A DNA stretch of 64,000 nucleotides, from NCBI GenBank assembly GCA_965246765.1, contig CBDFFJ010000008.1:295561-359560 (forward strand). The letters run 5' to 3'. This document shows, piece after piece, positions 26,578 through 35,086 of this stretch; position 1 is the first letter of the stretch, and the number at the start of each line of letters is the position of its first letter. The notes under the pieces were generated by a model. The model made no database searches and had not been told where the DNA came from. It worked only from the letters and a program-made list of their open reading frames with translations. This stretch comes from UBA1952 sp965246765 (lineage in GTDB: Bacteria > Bacteroidota > Bacteroidia > Chitinophagales > Chitinophagaceae). The position numbers were made by a program, and so were the translations under genes.

Positions 26578-28983
26578 ATGAAGAAGATTTTACCCGTATT
26601 AGCCCTGATGCTCTGCGCCATTGGCGTACGCGCGCAGGTAACCGGCGTCTATACGACGCTCTCAGCCTTCGGCAGCACCTGGAAGTATTTAGACAACGGC
26701 TCCAATGCCGGCAGCACCTGGAAAGACTCCACTTTCAGCGATGCATCGTGGAGCAGCGGCGCGTCTTACCTCGGCTATGGTGACCCGTGGATTGTGACCT
26801 GCGTGAATGCAGGCTGCGGCACGGTAACCTGCACGCCCACCTGCACGAACAAGTACATCACTACTTACTTCCGTCAGAAGGTCAACATCTCCAATCCTGC
26901 GCAGTATGATTCTATCCGCATCGGCGTGGTGCGCGATGACGGTGCTGTGGTATATGTAAACGGTGTGGAGGTTGTACGCTCCAATATGCCGACCGGAACT
27001 ATTATCTACACAACCGGCGCAGCTGCTAATGTGGGCGGAACGGCCGAGAGTACAGCTTATTACTACATCATCCCGAAGAGCTACTTCGTGAACGGCGACA
27101 ACTATATTGCCGTTGAGGTGCATAACGACGTAGCCTCTTCTTCTGACCAGACCTTCAACCTTGAAATTGCAGGCGTGAAGTACATCCCAACTCCGGTAAC
27201 GCTCGTGCGCGGCCCTTACCTGCAAATGGGTACGCAAACCGGCGTTACCGTCCGTTGGCGCACAAACATTGCTTCTAAATCTGTGGTGGAAATCGGCTCT
27301 GCTCCGGGCGCTTACGGCGGCCGCATTCTGGACAGCAATAAGGTAACCGAGCACATTATGCGCATTGAACCGCCCTTTCTGCCCGACACAAAGTATTACT
27401 ATCGCTTCGGGACGGACACTTCTTTCCTGCAAGGCGATTCCAACAACTTCTTCACCACCGTTCCGCCAACAAACACGACGCGCAAGATGACCTTTGCGAT
27501 GTTCGGCGATTGCGGCCGGAACGACTTGAATTATCAGACGAATTCCATCAAGGCATATTATGCCTACCTCGCAACGCTGGGCCGCAAGTCTTCTGACGTG
27601 CTCATTATGAATGGCGACAACGCTTACAACAATGGCACGGACGCGGAATTTCAGACCAATCTCTTTGCGGCTTATCAGACGAACGTGATGAAGAATCACC
27701 TGTACTACACGGCACCGGGTAATCACGATTACAACAATGGCGCACTCGTTGCGCAACAGTTGCATAACGTGCCGTACTTCTCCATCTTCACCACGCCTAC
27801 GCAGGGCGAATGCGGTGGTGTGCCTTCCGGCACGCAGGCTTATTACAGCCACGATTATGGCAATGTTCACTTCATGAGCTTGGACTCTTATGGCATGGAA
27901 GACTACGGCACTACGCGCATGTACGACACGAACGGCGCGCAGGTAAAGTGGATTAAGAAAGACCTCGCTGCTAACAAGCTGCCATGGGTTATCTGCTACT
28001 GGCACCACCCGCCCTACACGATGGGCTCACACAATTCCGATAATGAAACAGAGCTTGTGCTTATCCGCCAGAACTTCATCCGCATATTAGAGCATTACGG
28101 CGTTGATATGGTAATGACCGGCCACAGCCACGACTATGAACGCTCTATGCTGATGAAGGGCTATTATGGAAACGAAGCTTCATTCAACAAGGCGGTTCAC
28201 GTTGCTGATACTTCTTCCGGCAAATACGATGGTTCCGTCAATTCCTGCCCTTACCAATATCCGATGGGCCAGAACAACCACGGCATTGTGTATGTGCTTT
28301 CCGGCTCGGCCGGCGCGAGCGGCGGCATTCAGGCGGGCTATCCGCACGATGCGCTTCCTTTCTCTCAGAACGATGGCGGTATGTTTTATTTTGAAGTGCA
28401 GGGTAATCGTCTTGATGCGAAGTGGGTGCGCCGTGACTCAACCATTGCTGACCAGTTTACCATCATCAAGGGCGCTAAGAATAACACGACAGACAGCGTG
28501 ACGATTTACAAGGGCCAAAGCACTACGCTGAATGCGGGCTGGCCGGGCACCTACTTCTGGACGGCGGACAGCAGTACTAAGCAAAGCCTCATTGCCGCGC
28601 CTAAGATGACAACCACCTACATCGTCCGCGACAGCGCAGGCACATCATGCTTCTCCAATACCTTCGCGGTGAAGGTGCTGGATACGAGCAGCAGCAATCC
28701 TACAGGTATAGCAACTACCGGTACAGAATTCGGCGCATCCATCCATCCGGTGCCTGCGAAGGATGTGCTGCATCTGGAGCTTGCCAATGCAAAGGATGGC
28801 CGCTACAGCTTTACAATTTATGATGAAACAGGCCGCAATCTCCGCAGCTTCAGCAAGCGCATGGACGGTGGAAAGCAGCGCCTGGAAATTGACTTGCGCG
28901 AGTTGCCTGCCAATCAATTGCTGCTGCTTGAGGTAGATAATGGTTCCATGAAACAGAGCTTTAAGTTTACCCGGAGTGAATAA
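26578..28983 (+). CDS. T9SS-secreted purple acid phosphatase-like metallophosphoesterase
   Basis: Exported phosphatase of 801 residues; the ATG at 26578 yields a signal peptide ending in IGVRAQV (an in-frame TTG lies 15 bp upstream). Residues about 20-200 form a beta-rich carbohydrate-binding-like domain. Then come a fibronectin-like PAP N-domain (VTVRWRTNIASKSVVEIG) and the catalytic domain with FGDCG, NGDNAY, GNHDY, CYWHHPPY and GHSHDYERS, which together supply the dinuclear metal ligands. A C-terminal T9SS sorting domain starts near HPVPAKDVLHLE. It probably releases phosphate from esters outside the cell, complementing the phytase-like protein at 13717. Confidence 0.88.
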   Translation: MKKILPVLALMLCAIGVRAQVTGVYTTLSAFGSTWKYLDNGSNAGSTWKDSTFSDASWSSGASYLGYGDPWIVTCVNAGCGTVTCTPTCTNKYITTYFRQKVNISNPAQYDSIRIGVVRDDGAVVYVNGVEVVRSNMPTGTIIYTTGAAANVGGTAESTAYYYIIPKSYFVNGDNYIAVEVHNDVASSSDQTFNLEIAGVKYIPTPVTLVRGPYLQMGTQTGVTVRWRTNIASKSVVEIGSAPGAYGGRILDSNKVTEHIMRIEPPFLPDTKYYYRFGTDTSFLQGDSNNFFTTVPPTNTTRKMTFAMFGDCGRNDLNYQTNSIKAYYAYLATLGRKSSDVLIMNGDNAYNNGTDAEFQTNLFAAYQTNVMKNHLYYTAPGNHDYNNGALVAQQLHNVPYFSIFTTPTQGECGGVPSGTQAYYSHDYGNVHFMSLDSYGMEDYGTTRMYDTNGAQVKWIKKDLAANKLPWVICYWHHPPYTMGSHNSDNETELVLIRQNFIRILEHYGVDMVMTGHSHDYERSMLMKGYYGNEASFNKAVHVADTSSGKYDGSVNSCPYQYPMGQNNHGIVYVLSGSAGASGGIQAGYPHDALPFSQNDGGMFYFEVQGNRLDAKWVRRDSTIADQFTIIKGAKNNTTDSVTIYKGQSTTLNAGWPGTYFWTADSSTKQSLIAAPKMTTTYIVRDSAGTSCFSNTFAVKVLDTSSSNPTGIATTGTEFGASIHPVPAKDVLHLELANAKDGRYSFTIYDETGRNLRSFSKRMDGGKQRLEIDLRELPANQLLLLEVDNGSMKQSFKFTRSE

Positions 28984-29009
28984 GCCCACGCTCACCTCTG
29001 TGTAAGTTC

Positions 29010-29040
29010 ACCGCCCCGCCTTTTTGCGGGGCGGTTTTGT
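29010..29040 (+). terminator. Rho-independent terminator after the phosphatase gene
   Basis: The stem ACCGCCCCGC / GCGGGGCGGT with loop CTTTTT is followed by TTTGT, 27 bp after the stop codon. Confidence 0.85.
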
Positions 29041-29173
29041 ATTTAAGCGCGTTGCGCATTTGTCCACCGCTTAGAATCGGCGCTCATTTTCAAAAAAGGC
29101 TACAACAAACACTTATTAGCCTACAGATAGGCGTTCTAATGGATAGAGCTTTGCTTTCTACAAAAAAGCGCAC

Positions 29174-30094
29174 ATGAAAGCAATACAATACATCGCCTAT
29201 GGCACTTCGGATGTAATCCGGTTTGCGGAAGTGGAGAAGCCGGTTCCAAAAGCAGATGAAGTGCTTATTAAAGCATCAGCTACTTCGCTTAATCCCGCAG
29301 AAATAAAATTTCGTAGCGGTGAGGCAAAGGACAGGTTCCCGATACAGCACCCCTACATTCCCGGCCTTGATGTTGCGGGAATCGTGGAAGCCGTCGGCAG
29401 CGATGTGGCTCGTCTGAAAGCAGGCGACAAGGTTTATGGGGGAGATTTTGGTGGTGGTTATGCGCAATACGTGGCGCTGAAAGAAGAGCATGTAGGTATC
29501 ATGCCGCGCAATGTGGGCTTTAACGAAGCGGCCTCGCTGGTAGTGCCGCTGGTAACCGCCTATTCTTTTCTGATAGAGCATGGTGAGGTGAAAGCAGGAC
29601 AACGGCTGCTGCTGCATGGCGCGGCGGGCGGCACAGGCAGTATTGTACTGCAAATGGCGAAGGCACTGGGTCTGTATGTGATAGCTTCAGCATCTGCTAA
29701 AGGACTCGCGCTTGCAAAAGCGCTCGGCGCGGATGAGCTAATTGACTACAAGTCGCAAGATTTTACCGCCATGGTAAAGGATGTAGATGTCGTGATTGCT
29801 TTTGCAGGTGGCGAGACAACAGATAAATCGTTTGCGGTAGTGAAGCCGGGCGGAAAGCTGTTTAGTGCCGTAGCGCCGCCCTCGCAGGCCCTTGCTGAAA
29901 GCAGCGGTGTGGAAGCAAAATTTATCGGCTCCCGGTATTCCTATAAAAAGCTTGATTACGGAACCGCGCTGGTAGAAGCCGGGAAGATTATTCCGCGCGT
30001 CGTAAAGACTATGAGGCTGGAGCAGGCAGCAGAAGCGCAAGACCTGCTTTCAGCCGGAGGGCTGGATGGGAAGATTGTACTTCAGATAGACTAA
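29174..30094 (+). CDS. NADP-dependent oxidoreductase, zinc-independent MDR (quinone reductase type)
   Basis: Medium-chain dehydrogenase/reductase of 306 residues. The N-terminal GroES-like domain (KPVPKADEVLIKASATSLNP, PYIPGLDVAGIVEAVG) lacks the Cys/His zinc ligands of alcohol dehydrogenases. The Rossmann nucleotide site is LHGAAGGTGSIVLQMAKALG near residues 148-167. Such enzymes reduce quinones or alpha,beta-unsaturated carbonyls with NADPH. It opens a plus-strand run of redox genes that includes an NmrA-like protein and an AraC regulator. Confidence 0.88.
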   Translation: MKAIQYIAYGTSDVIRFAEVEKPVPKADEVLIKASATSLNPAEIKFRSGEAKDRFPIQHPYIPGLDVAGIVEAVGSDVARLKAGDKVYGGDFGGGYAQYVALKEEHVGIMPRNVGFNEAASLVVPLVTAYSFLIEHGEVKAGQRLLLHGAAGGTGSIVLQMAKALGLYVIASASAKGLALAKALGADELIDYKSQDFTAMVKDVDVVIAFAGGETTDKSFAVVKPGGKLFSAVAPPSQALAESSGVEAKFIGSRYSYKKLDYGTALVEAGKIIPRVVKTMRLEQAAEAQDLLSAGGLDGKIVLQID

Positions 30095-30170
30095 TTCAAT
30101 TCAGTACCCGGTAACGCCGGGCCATTCAAAGCAACCATTCACGCAGCAAAGCGTTCTACAACAAACTATC

Positions 30171-31034
30171 ATGATACTCATTACAGGGGCCACAGGCAAA
30201 CTGGGCACAACAGTTGTCCATACGCTGCTGGCGAAAATACCCGCCGCCAACATCGCTGCCTTAGTACGCAATGAAGCGAAGGCGGCCAGCCTGAAAGCAC
30301 AGGGCATAAGCATCCGCGTAGGCAATTACGATAACACGGCTTCGCTGGATGCGGCTATGCAGGGCGTGGAAAAAGTCCTCCTCATATCCGGTGGAGGTGC
30401 TGCCAACGGATTAGAGCAACACCAGAATGTAGTGGACGCGGCCAGGAAGGCGGGTGTAAAGGGCATTGCCTATACAGGCCGCTCGTTGAAAGACCGAACG
30501 ACGCTGGTCAACAAGCTGATGGTTCGCCACTTCCAGACAGAAGATTACATCCGGGAAAGCGGCTTGGACTATGCGCTGTTTCGCAACATCCTATACATGG
30601 ATGTGCTGCCTTTGTACATCAGCAAAGAGGCGCTTGCCGAGGGCGCGTTTTATCTGCCTGCCGGAGATGGGAAAGTATCGTATGCTCTTAGAAGCGACAT
30701 GGGTGAGGCCATTGCTAACGTTTTGCTGGAAGATGATTTCAATGCGAATACCTACGACTTCACAGGAAGTGAGTTGTACTCTTTCAACGACGTAGCGGCG
30801 GCCTTGAGTGAGCTGTCTGGCAAAGAAGTAAGGTACACGCCGATAACGCCTGCTGAGTTTGAGAAGCGCATGTCCGCCAAAGGCAATCCTCCGTTCTTAG
30901 TGCAAATGTTCAGCGCATTTATGCAGGATATTGAGGCGGGGCAGGAATCTACTGTGAGCGCGGATTTAGAAAACAAGCTCGGCAGAGCACCAACTTCACT
31001 TAAAGAAGGCCTGAAGCAACTTTTCAATCTCTAA
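30171..31034 (+). CDS. NmrA/QorB-like NAD(P)H-binding SDR protein
   Basis: Atypical short-chain dehydrogenase of 287 residues with the N-terminal nucleotide-binding motif ITGATGKLGTTVVHTLLAK. The sequence resembles NAD(P)H:quinone oxidoreductase 2 (QorB) and NmrA-type redox sensors (ISGGGAANGLEQHQNVVDAA, YALFRNILYMD). It lacks the YxxxK catalytic pair in the classical place, as QorB does. It starts 76 bp after the MDR gene and ends 10 bp before the AraC regulator, so the three are probably one operon. Confidence 0.82.
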   Translation: MILITGATGKLGTTVVHTLLAKIPAANIAALVRNEAKAASLKAQGISIRVGNYDNTASLDAAMQGVEKVLLISGGGAANGLEQHQNVVDAARKAGVKGIAYTGRSLKDRTTLVNKLMVRHFQTEDYIRESGLDYALFRNILYMDVLPLYISKEALAEGAFYLPAGDGKVSYALRSDMGEAIANVLLEDDFNANTYDFTGSELYSFNDVAAALSELSGKEVRYTPITPAEFEKRMSAKGNPPFLVQMFSAFMQDIEAGQESTVSADLENKLGRAPTSLKEGLKQLFNL

Positions 31035-31044
31035 CAGAATCGCT

Positions 31045-31968
31045 ATGAGCAGCAATATGCCCCGTCGGTTTAAAACGATTAGTGACTACCATGCGTTCAG
31101 AGGCATGCCCGGCCCGGAGCATCCCTTGGTCAGCGTGATAAATCTGGACGCGATGGGCTGCGCGCCTGTTCAGGAGGAACCGGTAAGCCTCGTGTTTGAT
31201 TTCTACTCCATCTCGCTCAAGCGCGTAGCGGGCGGCAAGATGCGCTATGGACAGCAGTCCTATGATTTTGACAACGGCGTTATGGCTTTCATTGCGCCCG
31301 GACAAGTGTTTAGTATCGGGGTTCCTGCAAAGGGACAGGCTAAAGCATCTGGCTGGATACTAATGGTGCATCCTGATTTTTTGTGGGGTACGCCGCTGGC
31401 GCAAAAGATTAAGGGCTACGAATACTTCGGCTACGCGGTGCATGAAGCGCTGCACCTTTCTGAGAAGGAAGAGGCCACCATCACCGGCCTGATGCAAAGC
31501 GTAGAAGGTGAGTATCGCTCAACGATTGACAAGTTTAGCAGCGAGGTAATCATTACGCAGCTTGAATTGCTGCTTACCTACGCCGAAAGGTTTTACCAGC
31601 GACAATTCATCACGCGGAAGATTTCCAGCCACCAATTGCTCGCACGTTTTGAGGAGCTGCTGGACGCGCACTTTGCAGATGATGCGGTTACTTCACAAGG
31701 CTTACCGACGGTACAGAGCATCGCTGTTGCACTTGCTGTTTCGCCCGCTTACCTCAGTGGCTTACTAAAGACACTTACCGGCCAAAGCACGCAAGGACAC
31801 ATTCACAGCAAGCTCATTGAGCGGGCAAAGGAAAAGCTGTCCACCACCGATTTGTCAGTCAGCGAGATTGCCTACGAGCTGGGCTTTGAGCACTCGCAGT
31901 CGTTCTCCAAATTGTTTAAAAGCAAGACGACAGTTTCGCCATTGGCGTTTCGGGCCTCGTTTAATTAA
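31045..31968 (+). CDS. AraC-family transcriptional regulator
   Basis: Regulator of 307 residues with a cupin-like N-terminal sensor region (VSLVFDFYSISLKRVAGGK, MAFIAPGQVF) and a C-terminal double helix-turn-helix: TVQSIAVALAVSPAYLSGLLK and LSVSEIAYELGFEHSQSFSK, ending in the family's FKSKTTVSPLAFR. It sits 10 bp downstream of the QorB-like gene and 29 bp upstream of an NTF2-like gene, so it likely controls this redox operon. The inducer is not evident. Confidence 0.9.
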   Translation: MSSNMPRRFKTISDYHAFRGMPGPEHPLVSVINLDAMGCAPVQEEPVSLVFDFYSISLKRVAGGKMRYGQQSYDFDNGVMAFIAPGQVFSIGVPAKGQAKASGWILMVHPDFLWGTPLAQKIKGYEYFGYAVHEALHLSEKEEATITGLMQSVEGEYRSTIDKFSSEVIITQLELLLTYAERFYQRQFITRKISSHQLLARFEELLDAHFADDAVTSQGLPTVQSIAVALAVSPAYLSGLLKTLTGQSTQGHIHSKLIERAKEKLSTTDLSVSEIAYELGFEHSQSFSKLFKSKTTVSPLAFRASFN

Positions 31969-31997
31969 TCACAACTAAAACCACATCAGCATATCAG

Positions 31998-32351
31998 ATG
32001 GCTAGGCAGCAACAGGATATAATCAGAAAAGCCTACGACGCTTTCAATGCCAGAAATATTGACGCGGCACTTTCCGCCATGCAGCCAGACGTGCAATGGT
32101 CAAAGGCCTGGGAGGGCGGCTACATCAGCGGGCACGGTGAGATAAGAGATTATTGGACGCGTCAGTGGCGCGAGATAGACCCACACGTAGAGCCGACAGG
32201 ATTCCGCGAAATAGAAGCCGGCAAGCTGGAAGTAACAGTGCATCAGAAAGTGGCAGACCTGGAGGGCAATGTAGTGTTTGACGGAACGGTAAAGCACATC
32301 TACCTGTTTGAAAATGGCCTGATAAAAACGATGGACATTGAGCTTATGTAA
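31998..32351 (+). CDS. NTF2-like (SnoaL-type) small protein
   Basis: Product of 117 residues with the N-terminal helix IIRKAYDAFNARNIDAALSAM followed by PDVQWSKAWEGGYISGHGEI, the signature of the nuclear transport factor 2-like fold in which a cone-shaped barrel binds small hydrophobic ligands. The last strand (VKHIYLFENGLIKTMDI) is also typical. Catalytic residues cannot be assigned. It lies 29 bp after the AraC gene and probably belongs to the same transcript. Confidence 0.78.
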   Translation: MARQQQDIIRKAYDAFNARNIDAALSAMQPDVQWSKAWEGGYISGHGEIRDYWTRQWREIDPHVEPTGFREIEAGKLEVTVHQKVADLEGNVVFDGTVKHIYLFENGLIKTMDIELM

Positions 32352-32453
32352 ATATCCCAGGCCGGCTTTTTTCTTATATCTGTCAACGCTCGCGCAACAT
32401 AAGGCAGGCAGTTCAACGCATCAACAAACAAATCATCATCCTAAAATAATAAA

Positions 32454-33191
32454 ATGAAAAAAGCACTCATCACCGGAGCCAACAGAAGCATTGGCCTGGA
32501 AACAGCCCGGCAGTTACTTCAGCAGGGCTATCACGTATATATCGGCAGCCGCACTTTACAAAACGGGGAGGACGCCGCAGCGATGCTGAAGGCGGAAGGA
32601 TTTGCCGAAGTGGAAGCCATCCAACTGGATGTGAGCAACGAAGCTTCTGTAAAAGCCGCACGTGCGGAGCTGGGCCGCAGAACCGATGTGCTGGACGTGC
32701 TCGTCAACAATGCCGGCATCATGGGCGGCATGGGACAGAATGCGCTCACTACCGACATCGCGGTCTATAAAGAGGTGTTTGACACCAACCTTTTCGGCGT
32801 AGTAATGGTGACGCAGGCCTTTATTGATTTACTGCGTAAGTCGGATTCGCCGCGCATTGTAAACGTGACTTCTGGCTTGGGTTCGGCCACCCTCCACAAC
32901 GACCCGAGCTGGTTCGCATATCCTGTGAAGGCCGCTATCTACAATTCCTCAAAGTCGGCGCTGAATATGTACACCATTTCGCTGGCCTACGAGCTGCGCG
33001 ACACGGCTTTCAAAGTGAATGCAGTTGACCCCGGCTACACTGCCACGGACTTCAACAACCACAGCGGAACGGCAACAGTAGAAACAGCGGGCGCACGGAT
33101 AGCGAAGTATGCCATGATAGGCGATGATGGCCCGAGCGGTAGGTTTATCAGCGAAGAGCATACGCCAGTGACGGGTGAGATTCCGTGGTAG
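32454..33191 (+). CDS. Short-chain dehydrogenase/reductase
   Basis: Classical SDR of 245 residues. The cofactor motif TGANRSIGLETARQLLQQG is at the N-terminus, NNAG near residue 90, the catalytic Ser near SGLGS and the Tyr/Lys pair in YNSSKSALN near residue 165. Reduces or oxidises a carbonyl/alcohol with NAD(P)H; the substrate is unknown. It is preceded by about 100 bp without a gene after the NTF2-like gene and may have its own promoter. Confidence 0.9.
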   Translation: MKKALITGANRSIGLETARQLLQQGYHVYIGSRTLQNGEDAAAMLKAEGFAEVEAIQLDVSNEASVKAARAELGRRTDVLDVLVNNAGIMGGMGQNALTTDIAVYKEVFDTNLFGVVMVTQAFIDLLRKSDSPRIVNVTSGLGSATLHNDPSWFAYPVKAAIYNSSKSALNMYTISLAYELRDTAFKVNAVDPGYTATDFNNHSGTATVETAGARIAKYAMIGDDGPSGRFISEEHTPVTGEIPW

Positions 33192-33281
33192 CTGAAGGCG
33201 CTCTGCGGAAAATGGCAGAAGCAACTAATTGAAGGCATCAACTTATTCGGGTTCCAAAGCGTTTACCTCAAAACCATATTC

Positions 33282-34304
33282 TTGGAACTTTCCAACCGCT
33301 GGCCCCTTGGCCACTCTGGTCTGCTCGTCTCCCCGCTCACACTCGGCACCATGACGTATGCTGTAGAACGCTGGGGCTCGCCCGATGATGTTTCGGAAGC
33401 CATCTTCAACGCTTACATTGATGCGGGCGGCAATTCTATTGATACGGCTGATGTGTATTCAGGTGGCAAGAGCGAGGAGCTGACCGGGCAGTTTATCAAA
33501 GCCAGGAGCCTGCGGGATAAAGTGGTGCTCGCAACTAAATGCGGCTTCAATGGCGGCAATAGCCGCAAGAATATTTACCGCGCACTGGAAGCCTCGCTAC
33601 GTCGTCTGCAGACTGACTATATAGACCTCTACTGGATGCATGTATGGGATGGCATCACGCCGGTGGAAGAAGTAGTGCAAACGCTTTGCGACCTCACGCG
33701 TGAAGGAAAAATCCGCTATTACGGATTCTCTGATAATCCGGCATGGTATGCCGCCAAAGCCGCTACTATTGCCGATTTGCGCGGGATGCCACGGCCTGTC
33801 GCGATGCAGCTTGCCTACTCGCTGGTAGAGCGCAGCATTGAACACGAGCACATCCCCGCAGCCAGCGAATGCGGGCTGGGCATTGTGCCATGGGCGCCGC
33901 TGGCGGCCGGCTTTCTTACAGGAAAATACACAAAGGATGGCGCTACGTCCGCAACTGGCGAAGGACGGCTGACCGGCAGCAGTCCCTACGGGGCTCAATT
34001 CTTCACCGATCGGAATTGGGAGATATTAGATGTGCTGCGAAATGTTTCGGAAGAAGCGGGGAAACCGATGGCGCAGATAGCGTTGGCATGGGTGATGGCG
34101 CAACCTGGCGTGACCTCGCCGATTGTCGGCGCAAGCAAGCTGGCGCAGCTTGAAGATAATATTGCGGCGCTGGCGCTTGTGCTGACGCAAGAGCAATTGC
34201 AGACACTGAATGTTTGCAGTGCGCTCGCGCCGGCTTTTCCTTACGCCATTTTTACACCGGCTATCCGCAAGGGGATTTTTGGCGCGGATGTAATCATGTC
34301 ATAA
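33282..34304 (+). CDS. Aldo/keto reductase
   Basis: NADPH-dependent carbonyl reductase of the AKR superfamily, 340 residues. The catalytic tetrad is seen as D (SIDTADVYSGG), Y55 region, K (VLATKCGF) and H (YWMHVWD). The C-terminal cofactor region (SPIVGASKLAQLEDNIAAL) is typical. The frame begins with TTG at 33282; no in-frame ATG precedes the conserved N-terminal strand WPLGHSGLLVSPLTLGTM, so a TTG start is the simplest reading. It is the last plus-strand gene before the convergent hxlR-type regulator. Confidence 0.88.
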   Translation: MELSNRWPLGHSGLLVSPLTLGTMTYAVERWGSPDDVSEAIFNAYIDAGGNSIDTADVYSGGKSEELTGQFIKARSLRDKVVLATKCGFNGGNSRKNIYRALEASLRRLQTDYIDLYWMHVWDGITPVEEVVQTLCDLTREGKIRYYGFSDNPAWYAAKAATIADLRGMPRPVAMQLAYSLVERSIEHEHIPAASECGLGIVPWAPLAAGFLTGKYTKDGATSATGEGRLTGSSPYGAQFFTDRNWEILDVLRNVSEEAGKPMAQIALAWVMAQPGVTSPIVGASKLAQLEDNIAALALVLTQEQLQTLNVCSALAPAFPYAIFTPAIRKGIFGADVIMS

Positions 34305-34324
34305 GGGTTTTTTAAAGCACGCAG

Positions 34325-34771
34325 CTACTTAAGCGCGGCCATCAGGTGCGTTGCGCGCAATTCCGCCATCCGCCCCTCAATAATTTCCGCCTTGCTCTTC
34401 CTGCTGCGTTTCAGGCTTTTACTGCAAGGCATCGCGCCCTTATCCCACTTCAGCATCCAGTGATTCAATTCTACTATCACTGGCAGCAGGTCAATGCCTT
34501 TCTCTGTGAGCCGGTAAATGCTGCGACGGCCATTGGCTGGGTCGGTTGATTTGCTGATGATGCTATTTGCCTCCAGCGTTACTAAGCGCGCTGCGAGAAT
34601 GTTCGTGGCAATGCCTTCCTCAGACGCCTGAAGTTCGCCGTAGCTGCGCTTCGCCGTAAACATCAGGTCGCGCAGGATAAGCAGCGACCACTTGTCGCCA
34701 ATCGTATCCAGCGCCGACGAAATCGGGCAGCTTGACCTCTTTATAGCCCCATTGCATTTTTCTGTGCCCAT
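34325..34771 (-). CDS. HxlR-family transcriptional regulator
   Basis: Winged-helix regulator of about 148 residues. The N-terminal CPISSALDTIGDKWSLLILRDL is the HxlR signature, with a Cys that in some members senses electrophiles or oxidants, followed by FGELQ-like RSYGELQASEEGIATNILAARL and the wing NGRRSIYRLTEKG. I prefer the ATG at 34771 over the in-frame ATG at 34783 because the latter lies inside the inverted repeat 34774-34826, which then falls in the leader or promoter. The gene is divergent from a small membrane protein and an Old Yellow Enzyme, its likely targets. Confidence 0.9.
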   Translation of the reverse strand: MGTEKCNGAIKRSSCPISSALDTIGDKWSLLILRDLMFTAKRSYGELQASEEGIATNILAARLVTLEANSIISKSTDPANGRRSIYRLTEKGIDLLPVIVELNHWMLKWDKGAMPCSKSLKRSRKSKAEIIEGRMAELRATHLMAALK

Positions 34772-34773
34772 GA

Positions 34774-34826
34774 TTACTTGCATTTTGAAAGTTTAGTTGA
34801 GCTTTGCGCTTGCAAAATGCAAGTAA
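34774..34826. promoter_or_regulatory. Perfect 14-bp inverted repeat, candidate HxlR operator
   Basis: TTACTTGCATTTTG (34774-34787) is repeated exactly inverted as CAAAATGCAAGTAA (34813-34826) with 25 bp between. The right arm also contains the smaller palindrome CTTGCA-AAA-TGCAAG. It fills the gap between hxlR and the divergent genes, as expected for a bidirectional operator. Confidence 0.65.
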
Positions 34827-34846
34827 AGGTAAATCTATTTTTCACA

Positions 34847-35065
34847 ATGAGCGCAGCCATCATCAGCCAACTGCCGGTTAAAGGCATCCGCTGGACACTC
34901 AACCTCGCCCTCTCCGCCTTCCTCACCTGGACAACGCTCAATTATTTTATACAGCCCGCGGCGTTGGCAGGCCTTCTCCGCAGATTCGGCGCTGCATTTA
35001 TAACCGCACTAAAACGCTTAAGTCAAAGGCTTTCGCCCGCTAACATTTCTAACCCCATTGCCTGA
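34847..35065 (+). CDS. Small membrane protein upstream of Old Yellow Enzyme
   Basis: Possible gene of 72 residues beginning MSAAIISQLPVKGIRWTLN with one hydrophobic segment (about residues 16-45) and a basic C-terminus. It lies directly after the inverted repeat and 21 bp before the oxidoreductase gene, so it would be the first gene of the HxlR-controlled transcript. It matches no family known to me and could instead be a leader region. Confidence 0.45.
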   Translation: MSAAIISQLPVKGIRWTLNLALSAFLTWTTLNYFIQPAALAGLLRRFGAAFITALKRLSQRLSPANISNPIA

Positions 35066-35086
35066 ACCTCATAAAATAACCAACTC

